Shown here in pieces: positions 15,831-26,300 of a stretch of 43,111 nt of DNA. The stretch is from NCBI GenBank assembly GCA_017887445.1, contig JAGHIA010000101.1, forward strand, positions 1 to 43,111, read 5' to 3'. Origin of the DNA: Fusicatenibacter sp. (GTDB lineage: Bacteria; Bacillota; Clostridia; Lachnospirales; Lachnospiraceae). Position numbers and translations under genes: made by a program. A model generated the notes under the pieces. It worked only from the letters and a program-made list of their open reading frames with translations. It did no database searches and was not told the origin of the DNA. Position 1 is the stretch's first letter, and every line of letters begins with the position of its first letter.

Positions 15831-16748
15831 TCAGCCTTTGACCGCTCCTTGGAACATTCCGCTGATCAGCTGCTTCTGTCCGACGATAAAGATCACCATG
15901 GACGGAAGGATGATTGCCACAACGCCGGCCATCATCAGGGTGATGGACTGGGCGTCCACGCTGTTCAGCATACTGATGCCGATCTGCACGGTACGCATTT
16001 CCTCGGAGCCTGTCACCAGCAGCGGCCACATGTACATGTTCCATGCGTTGATAAAGGTGTATACCGCCATGGCTCCGATCGCGGATTTTGTCAGCGGGAT
16101 CAGAATCTTTATAATGAATCTCAGGTTTCCGCAGCCGTCCAGTCTCGCCGATTCATACAAGGAGATCGGGAAGGTCATATAAAACTGGCGGAACAGGAAG
16201 ATTCCCATGGCCGAAGTCAGCGACGGAAGGATCAGAACGATATAAGTGTCCAGAAGGTTCATGCTGCTGACGGTCAGGTAGTTGGAGATAATGACCGCCT
16301 CGCCGGGAACCATCATAGTCGCCATCACCAGCATAAACAGGACGTTCTTTCCTTTGAACTCCAGGAAGGAGAAGGCGAAGGCCGCCAGGGAACAGGTGAT
16401 GATCTGGCCCAGGGTGATGCAGCCTGCCACCAGGAAAGAATTCAGGATAAAACGAACCAGAGGAACCTGGGTAAAGGCCCGCACATAGTTGTCAAAGGTC
16501 GGGTTGGAAGGAAGCAGGTTCATGTCCATGGTGAACAGCTCCTCCGAGGGCATAACGGAAACGCTGACAGAATACAGCAGCGGGAACAGCATAAACAGCG
16601 CAAAGACAATATTCAGTCCCACCAGCACACCTTTGCGGATCCTTTTCTTTCTAAGAGCGCGGGTATTCATCAGGCTGTGAAGCTTTGCCACTTCCTCCTG
16701 ATCGTAATTTCCCTGCTCCATGGTAATGGAATGATCGAACGCAGCCAT
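15831..16748 (-). CDS. ugpE: ABC transporter permease (UgpE-like)
   Basis: Second inner-membrane subunit of the CUT1 importer, 305 residues with six predicted membrane segments. The EAA loop SLYESARLDGCGNLRFIIKILIP (roughly residues 200-222), which contacts the ATPase, is intact. It begins 1 nt after the ugpA stop codon; ATG 16748 with GGAG ~12 nt upstream. Residues 1-43 form a polar cytoplasmic N-terminus before the first membrane segment, a little longer than in E. coli UgpE. Confidence 0.88.
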   Translation of the reverse strand: MAAFDHSITMEQGNYDQEEVAKLHSLMNTRALRKKRIRKGVLVGLNIVFALFMLFPLLYSVSVSVMPSEELFTMDMNLLPSNPTFDNYVRAFTQVPLVRFILNSFLVAGCITLGQIITCSLAAFAFSFLEFKGKNVLFMLVMATMMVPGEAVIISNYLTVSSMNLLDTYIVLILPSLTSAMGIFLFRQFYMTFPISLYESARLDGCGNLRFIIKILIPLTKSAIGAMAVYTFINAWNMYMWPLLVTGSEEMRTVQIGISMLNSVDAQSITLMMAGVVAIILPSMVIFIVGQKQLISGMFQGAVKG

Positions 16749-16749
16749 T

Positions 16750-17619
16750 TTAATATTTGACTCCTTTCTTCTCGACTTTAAACATAACAAGCGTCAGCGC
16801 CATGATAATCAGGAACAGGACCACCGACTGTGCCGCCGCGCTTCCGAACTTGTAGTTGAAAAACGCGTCCCGGTAAATGGAATATACGATTACGTTGGTC
16901 GATTCTCCCGGACCGCCGGAGGTCAGGATCTTGATCTGTCCGAAAGACTGGAAGGCCTGAATGATATTTACCACCAGCGTGTAGAACATAATCGGACTCA
17001 GTCCCGGCAGCGTCAGACGGAAGAATTTCTGGATTCCGGTGGCGCCGTCCACAGAGGCACGCTCGTAGATGGATTCGTCGATGTTTCCCAGACCCGCGGA
17101 AAAATACAGGAAGTTGATGCCGCTGTTCAGCCACGCGGTGAGCACCGCCACACAGATCAGCGCGTATTTGGGGTCGGCGATCCAGTTGATGTCCAGGCCG
17201 GTGAGCTTGTTCAGGATACCGATGGTCGGGTTGAGGATGATCTTGAAGATCATCGCCGCGCCGCTGGAGGCGATGGCCATGGGCAGCGCGTAGGATGTGC
17301 TGAATACGCGGATGCCCGGGAACGCTTTGCTGCAAAGCACCGCTCCGATCAGGCCGATGAGCATACTTCCCACCACTACGATCACCACAAACAAAAGCGT
17401 TACAAAAAGACTGTTGTAAAAGGATTCCGACGTGAGCAGATCCGTATAGTTTTCCAGTCCCACGAAAAGCTTCGCCTGTCCCAGCTTATCCGTCTTGTAA
17501 AGACTCAGATAGATGGTCTTCACAAACGGGTAAAACAGGAACACCGCAAAGACCAGAAAGCAGGGGATCAGATACGCGTACGCGCTTTTTCCTTTCATTT
17601 TTTCCACAAACTGTTTCAT
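16750..17619 (-). CDS. ugpA: ABC transporter permease (UgpA-like)
   Basis: First membrane subunit of the importer, 289 residues, six membrane segments, with the EAA loop SIYERASVDGATGIQKFFRLTLP near residues 190-212. The start ATG overlaps the ugpC stop in an ATGA (17616-17619), so it is translationally coupled to ugpC. The FFNYKFGSAAAQSVVLFLI end is typical of CUT1 permeases. Confidence 0.88.
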   Translation of the reverse strand: MKQFVEKMKGKSAYAYLIPCFLVFAVFLFYPFVKTIYLSLYKTDKLGQAKLFVGLENYTDLLTSESFYNSLFVTLLFVVIVVVGSMLIGLIGAVLCSKAFPGIRVFSTSYALPMAIASSGAAMIFKIILNPTIGILNKLTGLDINWIADPKYALICVAVLTAWLNSGINFLYFSAGLGNIDESIYERASVDGATGIQKFFRLTLPGLSPIMFYTLVVNIIQAFQSFGQIKILTSGGPGESTNVIVYSIYRDAFFNYKFGSAAAQSVVLFLIIMALTLVMFKVEKKGVKY

Positions 17620-18755
17620 TGCTGACCTCCACGATAAAAGATATTATGTTCTGTTTCCGCGTCGAAGAAATGCACCCGGTCCATGTCCACGAACAGCGTC
17701 ATCTCATCCCGCGTGCGTCCCTTTGTCTCCACCGGCAGCCGCGCGGCAAACTCTCCTGCGGAGGCTTCCTCCAGATAGAACATAGACTCGGCGCCCAGCA
17801 TCTCCCGGGTGGTGATCACGCCGTTCAGCACGCGCTTGGTGTAGTCCGCCTTAGGATCCTTCGCCGTTATCTCCGAAAGGAAATGCTCCGGCCGCACGCC
17901 CAGAATTACCTTCTTGTTTCTGTATTCGTTCAGCAGCGCGAACGCCCGGTCTTCCGGGATTTCCAGCGCTGTGCCGGATTCCAGCACAAAGTCCGCGCCT
18001 TTGTCTGTTTTGCGGATGCTGCCCTCGAAGAAATTCATGGACGGGGAACCGATAAATCCTGCCACGAACAGGTTTGCCGGATGCTCGTAGACCGCTTTTG
18101 GCGTATCCGCCTGCTGGATAAATCCGTCCTTCATCACGACGATCTTTGTTCCCAGGGTCATGGCCTCGGTCTGGTCGTGGGTGACGTAGATCATTGTCGC
18201 ACTCAGCCGTTTATGTAACTCGGAAAGCTCCACGCGCATCTGCGCTCTCAGCTTCGCGTCCAGGTTGGACAGCGGTTCGTCCATAAGGAACGCTTTCGGC
18301 TCCCGCATAATGGCGCTGCCGATGGCCACTCTCTGCTTCTGGCCGCCGGAAAGCGCTCCCGGCCGCTGCTTCAGCAGATGGCGGATGCCCAGCACCGACG
18401 CTGCCTCCTGTACTTTTTTATCAATTTCTTTTTTCGGAACCTTGCGGATCTGCAGGGCGAAAGCCATGTTGTCGTACACGGTCATCTGGGGGTACAGGGC
18501 GTAGTTCTGAAATACCATGGACAGATCTCTGTCCTTTGGCTCTACATAATTGCACAGCTGCTTGTCAATCCACAGCTCTCCGCTGGTGATCTCCTCCAGG
18601 CCTGCGATCATCCGAAGCGTCGTTGACTTTCCACAGCCGGACGGGCCGACGAAGATCACAAACTCTCCGTCTTCAATCTTCAGCGAGAAGTCCCGGACCG
18701 CGTACTGCTTTTTGTCATACATTTTACATACGTTCTTCAGAATCAACTCTGACAT
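17616..18755 (-). CDS. ugpC: ABC transporter ATP-binding protein (UgpC/MsmK type)
   Basis: ATPase of the importer, 379 residues. Walker A GPSGCGKST at 37-45, Q-loop at ~83, signature LSGGQ at 135-139, Walker B AFLMDE at 155-160, H-loop in VTHDQTEAMT, then a C-terminal regulatory TOBE-type domain (~240-379) as in MalK/UgpC. ATG 18755 with GGAGGAG is clear. It is placed first in the operon (ugpC-ugpA-ugpE-ugpB), unlike the E. coli ugpBAECQ order. Such ATPases can serve several CUT1 systems. Confidence 0.9.
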   Translation of the reverse strand: MSELILKNVCKMYDKKQYAVRDFSLKIEDGEFVIFVGPSGCGKSTTLRMIAGLEEITSGELWIDKQLCNYVEPKDRDLSMVFQNYALYPQMTVYDNMAFALQIRKVPKKEIDKKVQEAASVLGIRHLLKQRPGALSGGQKQRVAIGSAIMREPKAFLMDEPLSNLDAKLRAQMRVELSELHKRLSATMIYVTHDQTEAMTLGTKIVVMKDGFIQQADTPKAVYEHPANLFVAGFIGSPSMNFFEGSIRKTDKGADFVLESGTALEIPEDRAFALLNEYRNKKVILGVRPEHFLSEITAKDPKADYTKRVLNGVITTREMLGAESMFYLEEASAGEFAARLPVETKGRTRDEMTLFVDMDRVHFFDAETEHNIFYRGGQQ

Positions 18756-18802
18756 AGTTTCTCTCCTCCATCTTGAAAACGCGCGGTTACGCACCACAAC
18801 CT

Positions 18803-18825
18803 CTGCAAACACCTGTTGTTTGCAG
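18803..18825. other. Hairpin in the ugpC leader
   Basis: CTGCAAAC (18803-18810) and GTTTGCAG (18818-18825) form a perfect 8-bp stem with a 7-nt loop, ~50 nt before the ugpC start. Role unknown. Confidence 0.5.
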
Positions 18826-18890
18826 CCGTTCAAACGACTGCACGGTTACTGCCGTTCCACAGCGCCACGCGCTTTCTGTGTATTCACACG

Positions 18891-18909
18891 TTTGTAATCA
18901 TTTTACAAA
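18891..18909. promoter_or_regulatory. Candidate operator of the ugp operon
   Basis: TTTGTAA-tcatt-TTACAAA, a 19-bp inverted repeat with 7-bp arms, ~140 nt upstream of ugpC in the likely promoter zone (TTTACA boxes nearby). Its regulator is not identifiable here. The rest of the 436-nt gap (18756-19191) shows no gene. Confidence 0.45.
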
Positions 18910-19142
18910 ACAAATGTAAATTGCTCCCGCGGGCCACTGTAAAACTTGTGTTAATCTGCGCCTTCCCTGCTTATTTTTATCTTTTACACAACAATCCCGA
19001 AAATTCTCCCGCCGCTTTTATGGATATTTCACAGGGATGTTCTGTAAAGTTCCCGCAACTTTCCGAACCCGTTCTTTTACTTTCTGAATATTCCCCGGCG
19101 CTGTTCCCCAAAACTTGCGTTTCTTTGTAAAATCCACGAAAA

Positions 19143-19194
19143 AAAAGAGGATAACAAAACGGCTCCTCTCTCACCGGTTTGTTATCCTCTTTTA
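19143..19194 (-). terminator. Rho-independent terminator after the XRE membrane protein
   Basis: A long stem agaggataacaaa/tttgttatcctct closed by a ~24-nt apical part, with T-runs on both sides. It overlaps the stop codon at 19192 and could also terminate transcription from the left. Confidence 0.85.
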
Positions 19195-20424
19195 TTTCTG
19201 TGACGCTTCAAGAAATTCCCAGACTGCGGCAGCGGCAACGAAGATCAGCCAGGTCCCCCACCATTTCATCGTAGAAAAACTACAGGCGAAGTATACGACC
19301 ACCACCATGATCCAGTAGAAATCCTCATATTTCTTTAAGCCGTCCTTTTTCTTTTTTTTTAGCGCTCTGCGGCGCGCTTCCTCCTCGGTCATTCCTCTTT
19401 TCAGGATACGGTCCTGTGCTTCGCGGATGGTACATGCCGCCACAATCAGGTTTACGCCGACGCCTACCATAAGGAACATGGGCAGCAGCGACAGAATCAC
19501 AAGTCCTTCCGCATCTACCAGCACCGATGTCAGCAGCAGGGGCGTGACACTGACCACGCACAATACAATTCCTATGGTGATACTCCTGCGGTAGCTGTCC
19601 TCAAAGGCTTCCTTTTCCTCTGATACCGCCTGCTCCACCCCGGATTCCAGAATGTAATGACCTTTGGTAAAATACTTGTACTGACGGATTTTGAGATCAC
19701 CGTTGATAAAAACAGATACGGCCCATGCGACCATCAGCAGGAGCATCACACAGCCAATCACCCCCGCAACGTCCTCGGTGAAAAATCCAGGGATAAACGG
19801 CAGCATGGAAATCCCCACCGGTCCCATCAGAAGTCCCGGGGAAAAGATACAGAGCATCACGCCTTTGCCAAGCTGTCTTCCGTATTCGCCGCTCTGCTCC
19901 AGGTAGTCCATGGTTTCCCCGAACGTGACTCTCCGGTACTCCTTGTCATACTGGGCGTACTGCGGCTCCTCCTCCGGCGGGATCCACTCGCCCTCGAAGG
20001 TGTGGAACTCTGGCTCCGGCTGTCCTTCGGACTCACGTTTTTGTTCTCCCTCCGGCCCCGGTTTCTGCTCCTGTTTTTGTTCTCTCTCCGGTTTCTGCTC
20101 CGGCTCACATTTTCGCTCCCGCTCCGGTTTCTGCTCCGGCTCTTGTTCCTGCTCCCGTTTTCGTTCCTGCTCCTGTCCCGCCTCCCCGTCCTCAGGATCT
20201 TCTTCCGGCGCATCATCCTCTGCCGGTTCTTCATCCTTCAGCAGAAAATCTGTAGTCACCGCAAACAGCCGGGACAGATCCAGGATGCGGTTCAGATCCG
20301 GAAGACTCGCGCCGCTCTCCCATTTCGATACGGACTGCCGGGATACGCCAAGCCGTTCCGCCAGTTCCTCCTGTGACCATCCCTTCTGCTTTCTGAGCAT
20401 CAGGATCTTGTCTGATAATACCAT
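19192..20424 (-). CDS. XRE-family HTH protein with charged repeat linker and membrane domain
   Basis: A 410-residue protein. Residues 1-65 are a clear XRE helix-turn-helix ([23 protein letters not shown]). Residues ~66-150 form a Glu/Lys/Gln/Arg-rich linker of degenerate repeats built on E-Q-K-P-E-R-E. The rest has about six hydrophobic segments in pairs (~195-250, ~285-345, ~370-405). HTH proteins of this design are membrane-tethered regulators in Bacillota. ATG 20424 has AAAGGAGG upstream, and a TATACT -10-like box lies near 20453. Target and signal unknown. Confidence 0.8.
   Translation of the reverse strand: MVLSDKILMLRKQKGWSQEELAERLGVSRQSVSKWESGASLPDLNRILDLSRLFAVTTDFLLKDEEPAEDDAPEEDPEDGEAGQEQERKREQEQEPEQKPERERKCEPEQKPEREQKQEQKPGPEGEQKRESEGQPEPEFHTFEGEWIPPEEEPQYAQYDKEYRRVTFGETMDYLEQSGEYGRQLGKGVMLCIFSPGLLMGPVGISMLPFIPGFFTEDVAGVIGCVMLLLMVAWAVSVFINGDLKIRQYKYFTKGHYILESGVEQAVSEEKEAFEDSYRRSITIGIVLCVVSVTPLLLTSVLVDAEGLVILSLLPMFLMVGVGVNLIVAACTIREAQDRILKRGMTEEEARRRALKKKKKDGLKKYEDFYWIMVVVVYFACSFSTMKWWGTWLIFVAAAAVWEFLEASQK
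20040..20190. repeat. Degenerate tandem repeat inside the linker
   Basis: On the + strand the region is a run of imperfect units of ctccggtttctgctccgg type, encoding the charged linker of the XRE membrane protein. Such arrays can change length by slippage. Confidence 0.65.
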
Positions 20425-20591
20425 AGCTTTTCCTCCTTTGATTCATGATAAGTATAACAGATTTCGCAGGCCGATACTATCAATCAGACTTGAAACTTTC
20501 TGTCAACCGGCAGTTGCGGGATACTATGCTTTCATACGTCTGTGCAGGAAATGCGCAGACCTGGCTGATCAGTTACGAATTGCCGCCCCGC

Positions 20592-21227
20592 TTATACCCC
20601 GTTTTTCTGACAGATATCATTCAGGCAGCACTGGCCGCAGTGAGGCGCCGTCCGCGCAGTGCACACGTCCCGGCCATGGTACACCAGCCGGTGGCAGAAA
20701 TCGCTGCCTTCCTTGGGCGGAATGATCTTCCACAGGGCCATCTCGACTTTCTTCGGCTCCTTGATGCCGTCCACCAGCCCGATGCGGTTGGTCAGGCGGA
20801 TGCAGTGGGTATCCGTCACGATGGCCGGCTTTCCGAACACGTCTCCCATAATCAGATTGGCGCTTTTCCGTCCCACTCCCGGCAGCTTCAGCAGCGCGTT
20901 GAAATCGTCCGGCACCTGACTGCCGTACTCGTCCCGGAGCATTTTCATGCAGGCGCTGATATCCCTGGCCTTACTCCGTCCAAGGCCGCAGGGGCGGACG
21001 ATTGCCTCAATGTCGTCCACATCCGCCTCTGCCAGCGCGTCAATGTCCGGATATTTCGCGTACAGATCCTGGACCACCACGTTCACTCTGGCGTCGGTAC
21101 ACTGTGCCGCCAGACGGACGCTGACCAGCAGTTTCCAGGCCTGATTATAGTCCAGCGTACAGCCCGCGTCCGGGTATTCTTTTTTCAGCCGCCCGATCAC
21201 CTCGAGGGCAAGTTCTTCTTTTGTCAT
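20592..21227 (-). CDS. nth: Endonuclease III (base excision repair glycosylase/AP lyase)
   Basis: Removes oxidised pyrimidines and cleaves AP sites. The 211-residue protein has the helix-hairpin-helix LPGVGRKSANL with catalytic K121, catalytic D139 in VTDTHCIR, and a C-terminal 4Fe-4S loop. The cysteine spacing is C-X7-C-X2-C-X5-C, one residue longer in the first gap than the usual C-X6-C. ATG 21227 with AGGAG 6-7 nt upstream is preferred over the ATG five codons earlier. Flanking 20425-20591 has no gene. Confidence 0.92.
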   Translation of the reverse strand: MTKEELALEVIGRLKKEYPDAGCTLDYNQAWKLLVSVRLAAQCTDARVNVVVQDLYAKYPDIDALAEADVDDIEAIVRPCGLGRSKARDISACMKMLRDEYGSQVPDDFNALLKLPGVGRKSANLIMGDVFGKPAIVTDTHCIRLTNRIGLVDGIKEPKKVEMALWKIIPPKEGSDFCHRLVYHGRDVCTARTAPHCGQCCLNDICQKNGV

Positions 21228-21364
21228 TTCTCTTCTCCTCATTTCTTCTCAAAGTCGTTGAAACAGGGGGTTATCCATAAACGATACAGTCCTCGGATCT
21301 GTTACCATTTTCATTCAGTCTGCGCAGTAAAAGCTCAGATCTGTCCGGATTGTTATACATCTTC

Positions 21365-22708
21365 TCAGTCCCGCGTCAGCTTCTTCGCCCACTTTCCGTA
21401 ATTTACTTCCAGAAACGCCGGCACGCATTTGAATATCTGGTCCGCGTTGAGACACCAGACCACAGTGACCGGCGACGCCTTCACCACAAAGGCCATGAAA
21501 AAGGACAGCGGGATCACAATGCACCAAATGCTGATCAGATCCATCCGCACCACAAACATGGCGTTTCCACCGCCCCGGATGATTCCGTTGTTGGTCGGCA
21601 TCTGATAAGACATGGTCACACAGATCACGCTGAGGATCATCAGAAAGCTGTTGGCCATCTCCCTGGTTTCCGGCGCCAGGTCATACAGTCCAAGAACCGG
21701 GATCCGCAGGAAAAATAGGCAGACGCCGGACACCAGTCCGATGACCACAAACATCTTCTGCAGACGCCGGGCATACCTTTGGACCTTCTCCATATTTCCC
21801 TCGCCGATGGTCTTTCCGATCATCACAGACGCCGCCGACGCAGCGCCCACCGCCATGGATTTGACCATCAGGAACAGATTGGACGCCGCGCTGTTGGCCG
21901 CAATGGCCCGCGCCGTCATGTGCCCCAGGATCACCGTCTGCATGGCCGTATTCAGTCCCCAGAGTCCCTGCACCGCCAGCATCGGCAGCGTCGTCTTAAA
22001 ATAATCTTTCTGCAGCACTCTGTCCGTATGCAGATAATCGCCGGGCCGCAGCTTCAGATTCGGCTCCCGCTTCAGCACATACCAGATCACCGCGGCGCAC
22101 TCTACGATCCTTGCCGCCAGCGTTCCGATAGCCGCTCCCACGACGCCCAGACAGGGCGCGCCGAATTTTCCGTAGATCAGCACATAATTGATGCAGCAGT
22201 TGATGACCAGCGTGGACAGCGACAGATAAAACGCGATCTTCACGATCTCAACGCTGCGAAGGGTGGCCAGAAGGATCGTCGTCACCGCGAAAAACGGATA
22301 GGTAAACCGGATCAGCCACAGGTACTTCATCCCTTCCGCGACAATGGCCTGGTCGGTGGTAAACAGTCCCACCGCCTGCCGCGGAAACAGGCTCACCGCC
22401 AGGAACAGAAGCGCCGCGAACGCAAGTCCCGTGTGCATGGCCGTCGCCGCGATCTTCTTCACCGGCCCGGTCTGCTTCTTTCCCCAATATTGGCTGCAGA
22501 AGATCACCATTCCGTCGCCTGCCGCCACCAGAAGCTGCTGATACACAAACTGAATCTGGTTGACCGCCGCCACCCCGGACAGAGATACTTCACTGTAAGC
22601 GCCCAGCATGATATTATCCGCCAGGTTGACGCTCAGAGAGATCACATTCTGGAACACCAGAACCACATACATGGAAAAAAAGGTTCGATAAAATTGCTTG
22701 TCTTTCAA
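21365..22708 (-). CDS. MATE family efflux transporter (second copy)
   Basis: A 447-residue MATE-type exporter with 12 membrane segments; shows VNLADNIMLGAYSEVSLSGVAAVNQIQF in the first half and the paired second half. It is not a close duplicate of the 8658-10040 protein. The start is TTG 22708, preceded by GAGGAAC at proper spacing; no in-frame ATG fits. A promoter sits at 22743-22770. Substrate unknown. Confidence 0.85.
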   Translation of the reverse strand: MKDKQFYRTFFSMYVVLVFQNVISLSVNLADNIMLGAYSEVSLSGVAAVNQIQFVYQQLLVAAGDGMVIFCSQYWGKKQTGPVKKIAATAMHTGLAFAALLFLAVSLFPRQAVGLFTTDQAIVAEGMKYLWLIRFTYPFFAVTTILLATLRSVEIVKIAFYLSLSTLVINCCINYVLIYGKFGAPCLGVVGAAIGTLAARIVECAAVIWYVLKREPNLKLRPGDYLHTDRVLQKDYFKTTLPMLAVQGLWGLNTAMQTVILGHMTARAIAANSAASNLFLMVKSMAVGAASAASVMIGKTIGEGNMEKVQRYARRLQKMFVVIGLVSGVCLFFLRIPVLGLYDLAPETREMANSFLMILSVICVTMSYQMPTNNGIIRGGGNAMFVVRMDLISIWCIVIPLSFFMAFVVKASPVTVVWCLNADQIFKCVPAFLEVNYGKWAKKLTRD

Positions 22709-22742
22709 AAATAGTTCCTCATCTTATATGTTTTTTAATACA

Positions 22743-22770
22743 AATATATTTTATAAAAACGTAGCTGCAA
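22743..22770 (-). promoter_or_regulatory. Candidate promoter of the second MATE gene
   Basis: Minus-strand TTGCAG (22765-22770), 16-bp spacer, TATATT (22743-22748), ~35 nt upstream of the TTG start. Confidence 0.6.
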
Positions 22771-22806
22771 CCGCACATCCCACTTCGCGGGGAATTTGTC
22801 CCGGGA

Positions 22807-23301
22807 TCACTCCTTCAGCACCGCGTCCGCCGTCTCCTCCGGCGTCTTATGCGTAACATCTATTTTTCTTGTCTCCAGCGTTTCATAAAGCGGAAGCCGC
22901 GCTTTGCTGCGCTCCACCACGTCCTCCTTCCGGATGCCTGCCGCCACGTCCCTGCGAAGCCGCCGCTCCAGCTCGCCGGGAGAACACACCAGCGAGACAG
23001 CCTCCACCTGGCAATCCGAAAGGTCCAGCGCCCCCAGAATCCGGCCGATGATCTCCTGCTCGTGCATCACCCAGCAGAACACAATGTTTTCATAAGCGCT
23101 GCACCGGAGAAAACTGTTCAGGAGAAAGCAGATGTTTTCCATCACCATCTCCTTCGTCTCCCCGGTGACCTGGAACGGGTCCATGTCCCAGCACCAGTCA
23201 CCGTCCAGAAATACGCAGGAGGGCAGCCGCCTTTTCAGAATCTGACAGACTGTGGTCTTTCCTACGCCCATGGTCCCTCCGATCAGATAGAAATGTTTCA
23301 T
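22807..23301 (-). CDS. P-loop kinase/AAA-type ATPase of unknown substrate
   Basis: A 164-residue protein with a Walker A loop GGTMGVGKTT (8-17) near the N-terminus and an overall size and LDGDW motif (after strand 2) resembling small-molecule kinases such as adenylylsulfate, gluconate or nucleotide kinases. Substrate cannot be assigned. ATG 23301 has AAAGGAGG upstream and follows the res stop by 12 nt, so it is co-transcribed with the type III restriction genes; whether it belongs functionally is unclear. Confidence 0.75.
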   Translation of the reverse strand: MKHFYLIGGTMGVGKTTVCQILKRRLPSCVFLDGDWCWDMDPFQVTGETKEMVMENICFLLNSFLRCSAYENIVFCWVMHEQEIIGRILGALDLSDCQVEAVSLVCSPGELERRLRRDVAAGIRKEDVVERSKARLPLYETLETRKIDVTHKTPEETADAVLKE

Positions 23302-23313
23302 CGCCGTCCTCCT

Positions 23314-26300
23314 TTATTTCATAGCCTTCTTCAGCAAAGCATCATAGCTATCCACCACATCGTAAACAACATCCTCTCCGCTGATAGCTCTGAAATGCTC
23401 TCTCGCGCAATGAATCTTGGCGTCTTCAATTCCTCTGAGTTCCAGAGTATCCATTGAGCCTTTTGTCTCTGCGACAAAATAGATATGCCTTACCGATCCC
23501 TTCTTAAACGCAACCGCCCAGTCAGGATTGTAATGCCCAACCGGAGTGGAAACATAGAATCCATCCGGAAGCTTTACATAAACTGCTACTTCACTGCTCA
23601 CATCCAGTTCCTGAGCAAATTTCCGCTCATTCGTTGAATCATAAACAACATGGTCAAACAGATGCTTTTCCGCCTTCATCGCATTTACACCCAGTTTGCC
23701 TTTGATTGTTACATCAGTAAACAGATCTATATCATACGTATCTTCCAGAACATCATACGTAATGTGCCGGATAATGGCCGCTGCCTTTTCATTGTTGATC
23801 AGCTTTGCAGCCTTAATGATAAACTCTTCCGGATTATCCCTGAACTGGTTGAATACAGCAGGCTGAATTCCTGTGAGAATCTGAATGATTGCCTTTCTGG
23901 TAAGGCCTGTTTCTTCTACAAGTTTCCCCACCAGATCATACTTTACGCTTGTATTGATCCCTATCTTTTTCTGATCATGTGTTTCAGACTCTTCTCTCGC
24001 AAAGGACGCGCCGGCAAGCAAATCCTCTTTAGACTTGATCTCACTCATAGAACCAGTCTCAACCTTAAAAAATATCTTCGGTACTCTGAGCTTACTGTCA
24101 AGCGCCGCCACCGATTTTCTCACAAGCTCACCGGTATCAAAATCAACCACATAGGCGGTTTTTGTCCTAATCTTACCCCACAGCGCCTGAAATTCTGGCA
24201 TGGCAAGCTTATCCGTATCAACCTTAAGCTCCACATTATTGCTTCGTGCATTTTCAGGAACCAGCTTCTGATCATCATAGACGCTATCTAAGAGACTCAG
24301 AAGATCCGGCTTGTACGGCTCCATATCATCACCAAACGTAACTTCTCCGTTTGCTTTATCCTCATAGAATTTCTCTGTCAGAGCATTCCTTTCATCGATG
24401 TAATCCATCTTTATCATGCGATGAATTAATTTTCTTGCCATAGCAGAATCAATGGTCTGTTCGTTGCCATCCTTGTCTCTCACTTTTGCGTTCTCAAAAA
24501 GACTCTCTGTAATCTGACGTGGCCTGCTGCCCACAGCCTCTGCGATCTCTGCCTGCAGACTCTTTGCAAATTTGTCATAGCTTTCACTGGCAATTACAGT
24601 AAGAACATTGACATTGTGAACATCATTGCCAAGTACATTCTCATCCATACGGTCACCGTCTTCATTTACACAAAGACGCATCCCGCGGCCAACTTCCTGA
24701 CGCTTACGCACATCCGAACTGCTCTGTTTCAAAGTACAGATCTGGAATACGTTAGGATTATCCCATCCTTCTCTCAGTGCTGAATGTGAGAAAATAAATC
24801 TTACCGGAGATTTCTCCGGACTGCGATCCAGGAGAAGTTCTTTGTTTTTCATAATCAAATCGTATGCATCTACGTCATCTGAGGAAGTCTCCAGACGGCC
24901 AACCTTACTGTTAATCATTCTTCCCTTCTTGTCAACAGAAAAGTAGCCTGCATGAGTCTTCTTCGCGCTGATTGCATGGAGATATCTGATGTAATCCTCC
25001 TCCCCGATTTCAATCTGCAGATTGTTTATGATATCCTCATACTCCTCTTCGAACATATCCGCGAAGATACCATTCTGCGGATTGCCGGATGCATCATATT
25101 TTCTGTAATGTTCTACCTCGTCAATGAAGAACAGCGACAGAACCTTGATGCCTTTGCAGAACAGCTGGCGCTCTCTCTCAATATGGGAAAGGATGGTCTC
25201 CCGAATCTGAATTCTTCGAATCTGTTCTTCGCTTACTCTGCCGATCACATCGCCGGCATATAGCTTAATTCCATTTACAAACTCAATAGAATCATCACGT
25301 CCATCGATCGCTTTCACAATAAAGTTATTTCTGTACTCCTCCATCTCTCCGGAATTTGCGTACAGGTTAAATCCGATTCCTGCCTTTCTGGAAACCGTCC
25401 TGACTCCTGACGCGCCCTTTACATGGAACTGAATGGCCGCCGTCGGAGCTGCTTTGGAAAGATTCAATCCTTCCAGATATACATAGCTGTCTGTTGCCGT
25501 CGTTCCAGATTCCTGGATACCTTTTACGGCAATTTTCTTAACGAGCTTTTTATTATACGCCTCCATTGCGTCCAGACGGTATACCATGTTATAGATACTG
25601 TCACTTTTATGAGTCGCCGAATAGCGCAATGTCATCAGCGGATGGAATTCTTCTAAATTCTTCTTCGTCTGCTTTCCTTCGACAGACTGCGGCTCATCAA
25701 TGATGACAATCGGATTGGTCTTGGCAATGATATCTATTGGTCTTCTGGAACGGAATTCGTCCAGCTTCATGTAAATTCGTCTGGCATCCTTCCCCTTTGC
25801 ATTGAATGCCTGAGAATTAATGATCATGACATGAATGGAAGGATCGGAAGCAAATCTGTCAATCTCTGTAAGCTTCGAAGAATTATAAATAAAGAAACGA
25901 ATCTTCTTCCCATATTCCTCCGCAAAATGCTCCCGCGTTATCTGGAAGGATTTATACACGCCTTCACGGATAGCGATACTGGGAACGACGACAATAAACT
26001 TGCTCCAACCGTAATGCTTATTCAGTTCATACATGGTCTTGATATAGGTATAAGTCTTACCAACACCTGTTTCCATCTCGATTGTCAGATTATAGGTTCC
26101 TTCCAACTTTGAAGAAGGCTCAATCTGATTCTTTTTCTGTATGTTTCTTATATGATCCAGAATCCTCTGGTTCGTAAGTTCCGGCACAATACGCTGATTT
26201 CCCCAACCTGTAAAGTCCTGTTCTTCGGTGAAGGACACCTGGTAATTTCCGCTGCCCCGGTCCATCCTGTAGGAAGAAGTCATGTACGGCTGTCCGGTAA

